A stretch of DNA of 64,000 nt from Actinomycetes bacterium (GCA_025964575.1 JAOPYO010000035.1:1-64000); one strand, 5' to 3'. Positions 1 to 8,704 are shown, numbered from the stretch's first letter. Made by a program: numbers and translations. Notes: a model not told the origin generated them from the letters alone.

Positions 1-40
1 TGGCGTTACCACGACGGGACGAGGTCCGCTGCGAAGCCGG

Positions 41-1021
41 TCAGAGGGCGGCCGCGCCCATGGGGACCGAAACCCCGGCGGCGGCGACCGCAGGGTGCTC
101 CTCGGTCGCGGCACGCTGGGCGATGAACGCTCCGGCCAGCACGATCGCGCCGCCCGCGAGCTGGACGGCGGTGAGGCTCTCGCCCAGCACCGCCCAGGCG
201 ATCAGTGTGGCGAAGACCGCCTCGGCGTAGCAGATGGCCCCGGCCACCGGGGCGGACAGCCGCTGCACCGCCGCCACTCCGGCGAGATAGGCGATCACGG
301 TGCTGACCAGGGTCAGCCAGCCGGCCAGCACCCAGGCCGGGGCGGAGTGACCACCGAGGTCGACGGTCGTGGCCAGGGCGTGCCAGGGGATCGCCCACGG
401 CGCGGCCAGGGCGGTCAGCACGATCGTGCCGACCACGCTGCCGGCCGCCGTCATCACCAGCGGGTCGACCGCTCCGGTGAGCCCCTCGACCAGCAAGAAG
501 TAGGTGGCCTGGCAGGCGGCCGCACCGAGACCGGCGAGCAGCCCCACGGCGTCCAGCCGCAGCCCCGACCAGATCTGGACGACGCAGGCCAGCCCGGCCA
601 CGGCCACGGCGACACCGAGCACCGCGGTCCGGTGAACCGGCGTCCTGCGCACCAACCGGATCCACAGGAGCACCAGCACCGGGCCGGTGAACTCCAGCAG
701 AATGGCGATCCCGACCGGCAGCCGGGACGCCGCCACGAAGTAGAGCGCCTGACAGCCCGCGACCCCGGCGACCCCGTATCCGATCAACTGGGAGAGGAAC
801 GGCCGGGCCGCGCGCAGCCGCGTCGTGCCCCGCAACGCCACCACCAGCGGCACCAGCACCAAGGCGGACCCCGCGATTCGCAGCCAGACGGCCTGCAGCG
901 GGCTGAATCCGACGCCTATCAGCGCCTTCCCGATCGGGCCGGACCCACCGAAGCACAGCGACGACAGGATCGCCAGCCCGATGCCCCACGTCCTGGTCCG
1001 GGACACGTTCCCGTCACCCAT
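41..1021 (-). CDS. EamA/DMT-family transporter
   Basis: This is a ten-helix inner-membrane protein of the drug/metabolite transporter superfamily, probably exporting a small metabolite; the substrate cannot be read from sequence. Two EamA halves are visible. The first begins with the helix around LCFGGSGPIGKALI, and the second begins after residue 150 with GLLAGLGAAACQATYF and ends near AVFATLIAWAVLGESLT. About 326 aa is normal for the family. The ORF track starts at a GTG at 1027, but the ATG at 1021 has GGAG five bases upstream on the minus strand and is preferred. It diverges from the AAA+ gene. A second, unrelated EamA gene lies at 57-58 kb. Confidence 0.88.
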   Translation of the reverse strand: MGDGNVSRTRTWGIGLAILSSLCFGGSGPIGKALIGVGFSPLQAVWLRIAGSALVLVPLVVALRGTTRLRAARPFLSQLIGYGVAGVAGCQALYFVAASRLPVGIAILLEFTGPVLVLLWIRLVRRTPVHRTAVLGVAVAVAGLACVVQIWSGLRLDAVGLLAGLGAAACQATYFLLVEGLTGAVDPLVMTAAGSVVGTIVLTALAAPWAIPWHALATTVDLGGHSAPAWVLAGWLTLVSTVIAYLAGVAAVQRLSAPVAGAICYAEAVFATLIAWAVLGESLTAVQLAGGAIVLAGAFIAQRAATEEHPAVAAAGVSVPMGAAAL

Positions 1022-1149
1022 ACCCACTCCTGACCGTCACCCAGATCAGGAGTGTAGGCCACTGACACTCATGACAACCGAGGGGGTGCGGGACCGGAAC
1101 ACCGGCGGACACGCCGGGCGATTCGCCCGGGCCGACTACCATTCGCTGG

Positions 1150-4100
1150 GTGAACTGGCAGGCAGCCGGGGCCGGCACAGACCCCTTCAGTAAGGCAGAG
1201 GACGAGGTCCGGGCGATGGCGGCGTCGCCATGGTGGCGCGCCGCCGCCCCCCACCAGCATGCGGAGGCGATCACCTCGCGCATGCTGTCGGGCGGCGCGG
1301 AATGGTGGCTGTTCGGCGCGTGGGGACGTTGGTACCGCTGCGGGCTCGACGGCAACTGGCACGCATGCCCGCCCCCGGCCGACCCCGCCGCTCGCAAGGC
1401 GGCCATGACCGCGCGTCCCGGCGCGGGCAACCCGCCGGTGGCGCCCGCGCTCATCCCGACCGGCCCTGACCTCGCCGCCGGCCGCGTCGCCTCGGCCGGG
1501 TTCCTAGGCGACGCCCCCGCCACCACCCTCGTGGCCCGCCTCCAGCAGTCCCTGATCAACGCCCTGTCGGTCAACCCGGCCCAGTTCACACTGCAGGACG
1601 GCTCATTCCAACCGGGCACCCCCAGCACGCTGGCCGCGGCCTGGGGTGCGCTGCTGTGGTGCGCCGGTTCCCCGGTCCTCCTGGACCAGCACCCGCTGAT
1701 CGAACTGTTCGTCCCCTATCTGACCGTGCCCGCTTCCCAGCTGCGCTGGATGGTGCCACCCGACCTGGCCCGCCTGTCCGCCTACTACTCCGGACGGCTG
1801 CTCGCCGGCGACGCGGTCGGCGCCTCCTACACGGCCAGGGTCATGGGCGAGGTCGCCCACGGACTGCGCGACGACCCCCGCTTCCGCCCCGCCGCCGACG
1901 CCCTGACCGCCATCACCGGCACCACCGTCCGGATGGTCCAGAACGACATGGCCACCGCACGATACGGGCCCGCCGCGATCACTCAGGAATGGCAGCGCCG
2001 CTGTCCCGCCGAGCACGCCATTCCGATCCTGCAGGAGATCGCGCCCGGCGAATACCTGCGGCTGGCCTTCTACGACCTGACCCAGATCGTCGCCGGCCTG
2101 CACGGACGCGCCGGCACCCCCACCGACGCACGGCGCGCGGGGGCAGCGGTGCTCGCAGCGGACCTGCAGGGCACCCCGAATGTCCTGCCCGCCGTGCTGC
2201 CCTGGCTGGACCCCGACAGTGCCCGCACCGTGCAGGAGGTCCTGGCCCAGCCGTCCCATCCGCTGCGGGAACTGTGGCCGCGCGAGGGCAGGCTGCCCGA
2301 CGCCCTGCGCACCGACGACGTCGAGCAGCTCCGATCGCTCCTGGCCACCTCCTACGCGCTGGCCCTCAGCTGGTGCCGGCTGGCCCGCCTCAACCCACCG
2401 GTTCCTGGTTTCGCGGTGCCGGCCGCGGCGGCCGCCGAACTCACCAGCCCGACCCTGCAGGTCCCCAAGGCCACCGGCGAGCTGACCCCCTGGCAGATCA
2501 TCGACGCCGCCCGCGCGCACCTCGCGGCCGAGCGGGCCACGCAGGCGCCCGCCGCCCCGGACTCCCCCGGAACCGCGGAACCACCGAGCACGCAGGCCGC
2601 ACCGCCCGACGTCGGCGGCCCGGACGACTCACCGGCACTGGCCGCATTCGGCCAGGAAGCCGGCCCACCGGAGCCGCCCTTCGCGGGATCACGGCCGCCG
2701 AACGCCGGCCCGGTACAGACCCAGGCCGCACCGCCCGACTTCGACGACGAACCGTTCGGCCACCCGCCACCCCCGTTCGTCGACCTGCCGCCCGCACCTC
2801 CCGGTCCGCCGGGCCCGCCCATGGCCGCGCAGGGGCCGGGCGCATCCTCGCTCTGGTCGGAGCCGCCCGCGATCGGTGACGCCGCCTACCCCGGCCCGCC
2901 CCCGTACCTTCCACCGGTCTCCGACCTGCCGCCGCCCGCCTGGCCGCCGGCCTCGCCCGCCGATCCCGCCCCGCCCCCCGCGCACGCGTCCGGACCCGCG
3001 CAGAGCGCGACCGGGCGGCCGATCGCCGAGGCCTACGGCACCAGGTTCCTGTGCGGCCCCGACGACGTCGGCCAGGTGCTCACCGAGGTCCGCCGGCGCG
3101 GCCAGTGGGCCAAGCGGCTGCGCGGCCAGGAGATGTCCAGCGCCTCCGCGCCGGCCCTGCTGCTCATCGGGGCACCCTCCACAGGCCAGCGCCGCCTCTC
3201 CCGCATGGTCAGCCGGGCCCTCGCTGAGGCCGAGGTCAGTAGCGGTGAGGTTCGCGGCCTCGACACCCGCGAACTGCACGAACGAGGCCCCGATGGGGTC
3301 CGCGGCGTCCTCGACGAGAACGCCGGCCACACCCTGCTGCTCGAGGGCCTGGACACGCTGATCCTGGACTCCCCGCAGGGCCCGGCGTTCGCGGCCGCCT
3401 TCTACCGCGCCCGCGCCGAGGGCGTCAGCGACACCACGCTCGTGGCCACCTGCGGCCCGGACCGGCTGGCCCAGCTGTCCGCCGCCCACCCTGAGCTGGT
3501 CACCGACTTCCGGGCCGTACGGCTGCCGGATCTCACCGACCCCACGGCCCGGACCGCGCTGCTGGAAGTGCTGGCCGCGGAGCGGCAGCTGAGCCTGTCC
3601 CCGGCCGCCTGGGACGTGGCCCGCCGGGACCTGAACCGGATCCGCGGCCGCGGCCGGCTCACCGGCGCCCGCGTCGTTGAGGCGTATCTGGACCGTGCCG
3701 CCACCCACCACCTGGGCCAGGCCGACCAGACCCAGATGCTCGGCAGTGGCCTCATGCTGAACCCGCCGGACTTCGAGGGAGTCGCCGAAGAGCTCGAACC
3801 CACACTGCGCGACCTCAAGGACGTCACCGCCTACCGCGATGAGCTCCGCTCCCTCGCCGGGCTGAGCGGTGTCAAGGAGACGATTGAACGCATGGTCGCC
3901 GAAGCTCAGGTCGCCGCCGCCCGCCGCAGCGCCGGACTGCCCGTCGGTGACTCCACCCGCCACCTTGCCTTCGCCGGCAACCCCGGCAGCGGGAAGACGA
4001 CCGTCGCCCGGCTCCTCGGCCAGATGTACGCCGCGATCGGCCTCCTCGACTCCGGCCACGTCGTCGAATGCACCCCCGCCGAACTGGTCGCCTCCGGCGA

Positions 4101-4602
4101 CCCCGCCGCCACCGTCCGCGGCAAGGCCGCCGAGGCCCTCGGCGGGATCCTCGTCATCGACCGGGCCGCCGCGCTGGGTGAGCCCGGCACGGGTGCAGCC
4201 CTCGGCGAACTGGTGAAGGTCATGGACGAGCGGCGCGACCAGCTCGTCGTGATCTTCTCCGGCCGGCCGGCGGAACTGCAGCACATCATCAACGCCGTCC
4301 CCGCGCTGTCCCGCCGCATCGGTGAAGCCCTCCTCTTCCCCGACCCCACCGACCAGGAACTGGTGGCTATGTTCCGCGCCGGCGCGGAACAGCAGCAGTA
4401 CGTCCTGGACCAGGAACTCCTGGTCATCCTGCCGGAACGGCTACGCGCCCTGCGGCAGCGTCCCGACTTCGCGGCCGGCAGGTCGGTGCGCCGCCTGTTC
4501 GACGACACGGTCGCTCAACAGTCACTGCGGATAGTCCGGGACGGCCGCACCATGTCCGCCGACCAGCTCACCCGCCTCACCGCGGAAGACCTCCCCCAAT
4601 GA
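1150..4602 (+). CDS. Large AAA+ protein, CbxX/EccA-like, with degenerate ATPase motifs
   Basis: A 1150-aa soluble protein. Residues 1-480 are mostly helical, with an aromatic N-terminus (WW, W, W around residues 28-75). Residues 480-660 form a proline/alanine-rich linker. Two AAA+ modules follow. Module 1 (about 690-880) has GAPSTGQRR where a Walker A should be, lacking the lysine, and no acidic Walker B pair. Module 2 (about 920-1145) resembles CbxX/CfqX/SpoVK and EccA. It has an intact Walker A GNPGSGKTT, but Walker B reads ILVIDRAAAL, so the catalytic glutamate of the usual IDEA is arginine, and the usual pore-loop YVGQT is SGDPA. It may bind but not hydrolyse ATP. The GTG start at 1150 has no clear ribosome site. 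The WYL-DinB gene follows after 39 bases and may be cotranscribed. Function unknown; a scaffold or regulator is an inference. Confidence 0.82.
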   Translation: MNWQAAGAGTDPFSKAEDEVRAMAASPWWRAAAPHQHAEAITSRMLSGGAEWWLFGAWGRWYRCGLDGNWHACPPPADPAARKAAMTARPGAGNPPVAPALIPTGPDLAAGRVASAGFLGDAPATTLVARLQQSLINALSVNPAQFTLQDGSFQPGTPSTLAAAWGALLWCAGSPVLLDQHPLIELFVPYLTVPASQLRWMVPPDLARLSAYYSGRLLAGDAVGASYTARVMGEVAHGLRDDPRFRPAADALTAITGTTVRMVQNDMATARYGPAAITQEWQRRCPAEHAIPILQEIAPGEYLRLAFYDLTQIVAGLHGRAGTPTDARRAGAAVLAADLQGTPNVLPAVLPWLDPDSARTVQEVLAQPSHPLRELWPREGRLPDALRTDDVEQLRSLLATSYALALSWCRLARLNPPVPGFAVPAAAAAELTSPTLQVPKATGELTPWQIIDAARAHLAAERATQAPAAPDSPGTAEPPSTQAAPPDVGGPDDSPALAAFGQEAGPPEPPFAGSRPPNAGPVQTQAAPPDFDDEPFGHPPPPFVDLPPAPPGPPGPPMAAQGPGASSLWSEPPAIGDAAYPGPPPYLPPVSDLPPPAWPPASPADPAPPPAHASGPAQSATGRPIAEAYGTRFLCGPDDVGQVLTEVRRRGQWAKRLRGQEMSSASAPALLLIGAPSTGQRRLSRMVSRALAEAEVSSGEVRGLDTRELHERGPDGVRGVLDENAGHTLLLEGLDTLILDSPQGPAFAAAFYRARAEGVSDTTLVATCGPDRLAQLSAAHPELVTDFRAVRLPDLTDPTARTALLEVLAAERQLSLSPAAWDVARRDLNRIRGRGRLTGARVVEAYLDRAATHHLGQADQTQMLGSGLMLNPPDFEGVAEELEPTLRDLKDVTAYRDELRSLAGLSGVKETIERMVAEAQVAAARRSAGLPVGDSTRHLAFAGNPGSGKTTVARLLGQMYAAIGLLDSGHVVECTPAELVASGDPAATVRGKAAEALGGILVIDRAAALGEPGTGAALGELVKVMDERRDQLVVIFSGRPAELQHIINAVPALSRRIGEALLFPDPTDQELVAMFRAGAEQQQYVLDQELLVILPERLRALRQRPDFAAGRSVRRLFDDTVAQQSLRIVRDGRTMSADQLTRLTAEDLPQ

Positions 4603-4641
4603 CACCTACGAATCGGGGGTGTCGCGGGTCAGGATGGGAGG

Positions 4642-5772
4642 GTGACCCGCTCTGAACGGCTGATCGCGCTCGTGGCCGAACTGCGGGCCGCCGCGCCCGC
4701 GGAGGTACCGACCCGGGTGCTCGCCGAGAGGCTGCAGGTCAGCGAGCGAACCGTGCAACGGGATCTGGCCGCCCTGGCCCATGACGGCCTCCCCCTGCGG
4801 ATGTCCCGCGGCGGCTGCGCCATCGGCGCCGACCCTCCCTGGCGGGCCGTCACCGGCACCGCTTCACTCGCCCGGCCGGTCCGCGACACCATCACCGACG
4901 CCGTACGGGCCCGGCGCGTCGTCCGCATCGCGTACGCCGACCAGGCCGGTGAGCGCACCCGCCGCGACGTCGAGGCGCACGGCCTGGTCATCGCTCCCTA
5001 CGGCGAGTACCTCGTCGGCTGGTGCCGGCTCCGCCAGGGACCCCGGCTGTTCCGTCTCGACCGGATCGGCGCCGCCTACCTGACCGGCAACGATGCCGGA
5101 CTGCGCGACCTGGACGAACTGCTGGCCACCCTGCGGGTCCCGGCGCCACGCCGGCCCACCGAGGACGGGCCGCCCTCGGGCACCCCGGAGCGGGCGCGGG
5201 CCTGGACCTTGGACCGCATCGAGCACGTACGATTGCGGCTGGCCGAGGCCGCCACCGAGGCCCGTACGACGGGTGAGGGCATCGCGGATCTGCGGGCCGT
5301 TCTCGGCCACCTCGCCGAGTGGAGCCGATGGCAGGTCGGTGCGCTGCGGGCCATCGCCACCGGTGAGGACCTGGTCTTCGACGGGCGCCGGCCCCCGTTC
5401 CCCCCGGAGTTCGACCGCGACCTCCCCTACGCCCGCCGGGAGCGGATGATTCAGGACGCGATGGCGGTCCGGTCGTTCGGGGAGGTGGCGCGTGATCTCG
5501 ACGATGTGCTGCACGGTGTGGCCCACTGGGCCGCGGACTGCGCCGACGCACTGTGGCGGGACACTCTGCCCGAGCCCGGCCGGCCAGGAGAGCAGCGGCC
5601 GCTGGCGGACCTGGTGGCCGGTTGGTGGAGTCCGTTGTCCCACATCGAATGGCATCTGGACCGGCTGACCGACGACCCGGGAACCACCCTGGCGTTCGGC
5701 CACGGCCTCGAAGACGACGAGGACGCGGGACCGGCCGGACGGCTGGTCGAACGCTGCCCGCTCCGCCTCTAG
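4642..5772 (+). CDS. WYL-domain transcriptional regulator fused to a DinB-like domain
   Basis: A 376-aa protein. Residues 1-60 form an HTH_11/DeoR-type winged helix (VLAERLQVSERTVQRDLAAL). Residues 80-165 form a WYL-like ligand-sensing domain (VVRIAYADQAGE, VIAPYGEYLVGW, RLFRLDRI). From about residue 190 the protein is unlike a normal WYL regulator: a helical domain starts at WTLDRIEHVRLRLAEA, contains LRAVLGHLAEWSRWQ and ends with WWSPLSHIEWHLDRL. This resembles DinB/ClbS-type four-helix bundles, with histidines at positions where such proteins bind metal. The GTG at 4642 has AGGA seven bases before it. It lies 39 bases behind the AAA+ gene. The N-terminal assignment is solid; the DinB match is by motif and layout only. 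Confidence 0.8.
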   Translation: MTRSERLIALVAELRAAAPAEVPTRVLAERLQVSERTVQRDLAALAHDGLPLRMSRGGCAIGADPPWRAVTGTASLARPVRDTITDAVRARRVVRIAYADQAGERTRRDVEAHGLVIAPYGEYLVGWCRLRQGPRLFRLDRIGAAYLTGNDAGLRDLDELLATLRVPAPRRPTEDGPPSGTPERARAWTLDRIEHVRLRLAEAATEARTTGEGIADLRAVLGHLAEWSRWQVGALRAIATGEDLVFDGRRPPFPPEFDRDLPYARRERMIQDAMAVRSFGEVARDLDDVLHGVAHWAADCADALWRDTLPEPGRPGEQRPLADLVAGWWSPLSHIEWHLDRLTDDPGTTLAFGHGLEDDEDAGPAGRLVERCPLRL

Positions 5773-5781
5773 GAGGCTGCC

Positions 5782-6258
5782 CTAAGCGCGCGCCCCTTCA
5801 AAACCACTGTCGAAGCCACCGTTGGGGTCGTCGCGGGGGGCCAGCGGGCGGGTGAACCACAGGGTCTTGCCGACGATCTCCGGCCGCACCCCGAACTCCG
5901 CGGCCAGTGCCGCCACCAGCCACAGCCCCCGGCCGGCCTCGGCCTCCAGTCCCGACTCACGGACCCGGGGCGCCCCGGTGCTGTCGTCACCGACCTCGCC
6001 GACCAGCTGTGCCCCGTCGAGGCGCAGCAGCAGCCGCACCGGTCCGTGGCCGTGCACGACGGCGTTGGTGACCAATTCGTCGATCATGAGCACGACCTCA
6101 TCGGTGTCGCTGGGGTCGGTCACCCCCCAATCGAGGAGGGTCTCGCGGGTGAGCACACGCGCCTGCGCGGCGGCGCGCACCTCGGCGGGCAGATCCCAGG
6201 AGGCGACGCGTGCCCCGTTGTGCATCCGCCCGCTCGCTCCGAGCCGTCGTACGGTCAA
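5782..6258 (-). CDS. RsbW-like ATP-binding anti-sigma/regulatory protein
   Basis: A 158-aa GHKL ATPase of the HATPase_c_2 type found in anti-sigma kinases and in the many actinomycete orphan regulators. The N box ELVTNAVVHGHG, the G1 box VGDDSTGAP and a glycine-rich EAGRGLWLVAALA segment are all visible, so nucleotide binding is likely. There is no transmembrane segment. The XRE/DUF397 partners often seen beside this family are absent here. The start codon follows an AT-poor region with two inverted repeats about 95-130 bases upstream that could be its operator. It is convergent with the WYL-DinB gene, with only nine bases between the stops. Confidence 0.88.
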   Translation of the reverse strand: MTVRRLGASGRMHNGARVASWDLPAEVRAAAQARVLTRETLLDWGVTDPSDTDEVVLMIDELVTNAVVHGHGPVRLLLRLDGAQLVGEVGDDSTGAPRVRESGLEAEAGRGLWLVAALAAEFGVRPEIVGKTLWFTRPLAPRDDPNGGFDSGFEGARA

Positions 6259-6351
6259 TTCCCCGACTCCTCACACTCACCGGCCGCCGAGCCAGTGCCC
6301 TCGCCCAGACATGTTCCCGGCGTGAGCCGGAGATAGCGCAGCGCGGCAATC

Positions 6352-6390
6352 TCTGGCGCTAACGCCAGACCCGTGTCCGAAGCCGGACAC
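6352..6390. promoter_or_regulatory. Two adjacent perfect inverted repeats
   Basis: TCTGGCG-CTAA-CGCCAGA (6352-6369) is followed three bases later by GTGTCCG-AAGC-CGGACAC (6373-6390). Both have perfect seven-base arms and four-base centres. They lie 94-132 bases upstream of the RsbW-like gene start on the minus strand. They could be operator sites or RNA hairpins; nothing downstream suggests a terminator. The rest of 6259-6590 shows no credible gene. Confidence 0.5.
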
Positions 6391-6593
6391 AACGCTGGCG
6401 CGCTCTCGTCGCCGTACCGCCGGTGGGGCAACACCTCAGGTCATGGCGTACCGGGTTTCCCATCACAATCAGGACGTCTCGGACATCGATACGGAGCACC
6501 GGGGGGATCCTGAACGTGGCCTCCAGGACACCCTGGAGCGCCGCGCGCCCGTCGCCCGAGCGCGTCGCGGAATACCCGGTCCCCGGATGCGGT

Positions 6594-6599
6594 TAGGAT
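6594..6599 (+). promoter_or_regulatory. Putative -10 element of small RNA promoter
   Basis: TAGGAT fits the actinobacterial TANNNT -10 consensus and lies about seven bases before the structured RNA region. No convincing -35 hexamer is visible upstream, so the assignment rests on position. Confidence 0.4.
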
Positions 6600-6605
6600 G
6601 GGTGA

Positions 6606-6766
6606 TGCCGGTGTGGCATGTGTCCCCCGGGCCGTAACACCCGCCTTCGCGGAATACCGTTCGGCTTCGGCCGAGGCAGGAGCCGTGTTGTGCCTTTCGC
6701 CGAGGAGGCGACCACCACACCGGCTCAGGCGTCACGCCCCGGTGAGAGATGATCTCACCGGGGCGT
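6606..6766 (+). ncRNA. Candidate structured small RNA
   Basis: No plus-strand gene is present here, but the sequence folds well. GCCGGTGTGG (6607-6616) pairs perfectly with CCACACCGGC (6715-6724), closing a domain of about 100 bases. Inside it are CCGC-CTTC-GCGG (6641-6652), CGGC-TTCG-GCCG (6662-6673), GCCT/AGGC (6692-6695 with 6706-6709), and an alternative CGTAACAC/GTGTTGTG pairing including GU wobbles. A -10-like TAGGAT precedes it and a 13-bp terminator hairpin follows. The next plus-strand gene is 2 kb away, so a riboswitch is unlikely and a trans-acting RNA of about 160 nt is the best reading. I do not recognise it as a known family. Confidence 0.5.
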
Positions 6767-6773
6767 TCGTCTT
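6735..6773. terminator. Strong 13-bp terminator hairpin
   Basis: CGCCCCGGTGAGA (6735-6747) and its exact complement (6753-6765) enclose a five-base loop, followed by TTCGTCTT on the plus strand. It can end the small RNA on the plus strand. It also lies 23 bases past the stop of the minus-strand DUF3040 gene, so it may serve both directions. Confidence 0.75.
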
Positions 6774-6795
6774 CTCCAGGGCTGCTTCTCCGTGG

Positions 6796-6999
6796 CTACG
6801 ACATCGCGACGGCCACGGCCGTCGCGATCGCTGCGGCGATCACGAGCACCGCGACCACCGAGGCCACGATGATCCTGATCCGCCGTCGCTGACGCGTCCG
6901 GCCCAAGGTCGACAACCGATCCGCGAGTCTCGGGTCTTCCTCACTGAGCCGAGATGCGATCTCAGACAGGAGTCGCTGCTCTTCGATCGAGAGCGCCAT
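6796..6999 (-). CDS. Small DUF3040-like membrane protein
   Basis: A 67-aa protein. The amphipathic N-terminus MALSIEEQRLLSEIASRL and the acidic EEDPRLADRL are typical of DUF3040 proteins. A basic stretch RTRQRRRIR and one hydrophobic helix (IIVASVVAVLVIAAAIATAVAV) follow. The ORF track begins far upstream, but the ATG at 6999 has GGAGG seven bases before it and gives the family's usual start. It is a single-span inner-membrane protein of unknown function. It lies just downstream of the glycosidase-like gene on the same strand, separated by 53 bases. Confidence 0.82.
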   Translation of the reverse strand: MALSIEEQRLLSEIASRLSEEDPRLADRLSTLGRTRQRRRIRIIVASVVAVLVIAAAIATAVAVAMS

Positions 7000-7052
7000 G
7001 CCAGCACCTCCGGGGGTAACACTGCGCTCTTTCTTCCCCGAGAGGAAGATCA

Positions 7053-8648
7053 TTATCCCCGTTGGGCGACAACAGTCGCACCCCGTGCGGGCGGACTCTC
7101 GTGGTGCAGCCTGTCCAGCGCCGTCACGTAGTAGGTGTAGGTCGTGCCGGGCTTCACCGTGGGGTCGGAGATCGCCGTGCCGCGCACGGTGACGAGCAGG
7201 CTCTTCGGATCGACCGGAGCGCATCCCGCGCCCTTGCCGGCCACCCGGTAGACGGCGTACGACGTCGCATCCGACCCCTGCCACTGGACCTTGACCGACG
7301 TGCCGCCGGGGGCCGCCTTGACACCGGCCGCCGGGGACGGAGCCGACCCACCGCGTCCCGGGATCACCGGGATGATCGCTGGCCGCTGGTAGTGCTCCTT
7401 CCGCACCAGGGTGGCGAAGCCGCCCTTGTTGTGCACGAGATCCCGGGCGCTGAAGAACACATCACCTCGCACCGCCGGATAGTGGGCGTCGACGGCCAGG
7501 TGCCGGGACAGTTCGGCGGGCTTCCTCCAGGTCGGGTCCTCGCCGACCCGGTAGGCGGCCTGCCCGATCGACAGTTGCACGCCGGTGCCGGCCACCTGCC
7601 GCGACCACCACTCGACCAGAGTCCGGTAGTCGGCTCGCGGGTCTCCGATCGGCCAGTACAGCTGCGGGGTGACGTAGTCCAGCCAGCCCTTCTTCACCCA
7701 CATGCGGGTGTCGGCATAGACGTCGTCATAGCTCTGCAGCGCCTTGGTCTTCGACCCGTTCGGGTCGCTGCTGCTATTCCGCCACACCCCGAACGGGCTG
7801 ATCCCGAACTTCATCCACGGCTTGGCCTGGTGGATCTGGCTGGACAGGCCCTGCACCAGCACGTCGACGTTGTGCCGCCGCCATGCCGCCACGCTGGAGA
7901 AACCCCTCCCGTAGGCCTTGAAGGTGGCCTTGTCCGGGAAGTCGCTGCCCAAGGGATAGGGATAGAAATAGTCGTCGAAGTGCACGCCGTCGATGTCGTA
8001 TCGCTTGACGACGTCCAGGACGACCTTGCTCGCCAGGTCCCGCACCTGCGGGAGACCCGGGTCGTACCAGAGATTATCCCCGTACTTCGGCGCCCAGCCG
8101 GGGTGCTGCCGTGCCGGATGGTTGGCCGCGAGCTTCTTGCGGTCGGTGCCCATGCTCGCCCGGTACGGGTTGAACCAGGCATGGAACTCCAGGTCCCGAT
8201 CGTGCGCCTCCTTGATCAGGAACTGCAGCACGTCATAGCCCGGGTCCTTGCCCTGGGTGCCCGTCAGCCACTGCGACCAGGGCTCGTACGGCGACCGGTA
8301 GAACGCGTCACCGGCCGGTCGCACCTGGAAGAACACCGCGTTAAGGTTCAGCGCCTTGGCGGTGTCGAGCAGACGGCGGTATTCGGCCTTCTGCTTGTCC
8401 GCCGAGGCGCTCGGGTCGGACGGCCAGTCCGTGCCCTGGACGGTGGCGATCCACATCCCCCGCAGCTGGCGGGCCGGCGAGTCGCCGGGTGCCCGGACGG
8501 CCGGACATTCGCCCTTCCCGCCTCGCGCGGCCGCTCCCTGCGGGTCTGCTGCCGCCGGCGGTTCGACGGAATTCGAACACCCACCGCAGGCCGTGAGTGT
8601 GCTGAGCGCGACCACTGCCGCCGCGGTCCCCCGTAGTCCTCTGCGCAT
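7053..8648 (-). CDS. Family-10-like glycosylhydrolase lipoprotein (GHL10/DUF187)
   Basis: A 531-aa exported lipoprotein. The signal MRRGLRGTAAAVVALSTLTAC ends in a lipobox with the acylated cysteine near residue 21. The GHL10 (YddW/YngK) barrel runs from about residue 60 (RGMWIATVQGTDWP) through FHAWFNPYRAS and YDIDGVHFDDYFYPYP, whose acidic residues match the family's active-site region, to YVTPQLYWPIGDP. A fibronectin type III-like domain occupies the last 90 residues (VKVQWQGSDATSYAVYRV, TYTYYVTALD). The family acts on cell-wall or extracellular glycans. The site of action is the outer face of the membrane. The substrate is not evident. Confidence 0.9.
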   Translation of the reverse strand: MRRGLRGTAAAVVALSTLTACGGCSNSVEPPAAADPQGAAARGGKGECPAVRAPGDSPARQLRGMWIATVQGTDWPSDPSASADKQKAEYRRLLDTAKALNLNAVFFQVRPAGDAFYRSPYEPWSQWLTGTQGKDPGYDVLQFLIKEAHDRDLEFHAWFNPYRASMGTDRKKLAANHPARQHPGWAPKYGDNLWYDPGLPQVRDLASKVVLDVVKRYDIDGVHFDDYFYPYPLGSDFPDKATFKAYGRGFSSVAAWRRHNVDVLVQGLSSQIHQAKPWMKFGISPFGVWRNSSSDPNGSKTKALQSYDDVYADTRMWVKKGWLDYVTPQLYWPIGDPRADYRTLVEWWSRQVAGTGVQLSIGQAAYRVGEDPTWRKPAELSRHLAVDAHYPAVRGDVFFSARDLVHNKGGFATLVRKEHYQRPAIIPVIPGRGGSAPSPAAGVKAAPGGTSVKVQWQGSDATSYAVYRVAGKGAGCAPVDPKSLLVTVRGTAISDPTVKPGTTYTYYVTALDRLHHESPPARGATVVAQRG

Positions 8649-8704
8649 CCCGCCCCCTGGTTACGTGAAAGGGCATTCTGTCGGACGAACGAGTCTACGT
8701 GCGT

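Noticed and set aside
6443-6637. Plus-strand 64-codon ORF in the gap at 6.4-6.6 kb
   Set aside because: No ribosome site, poor codon bias, and it overlaps the structured RNA promoter; no family resemblance.
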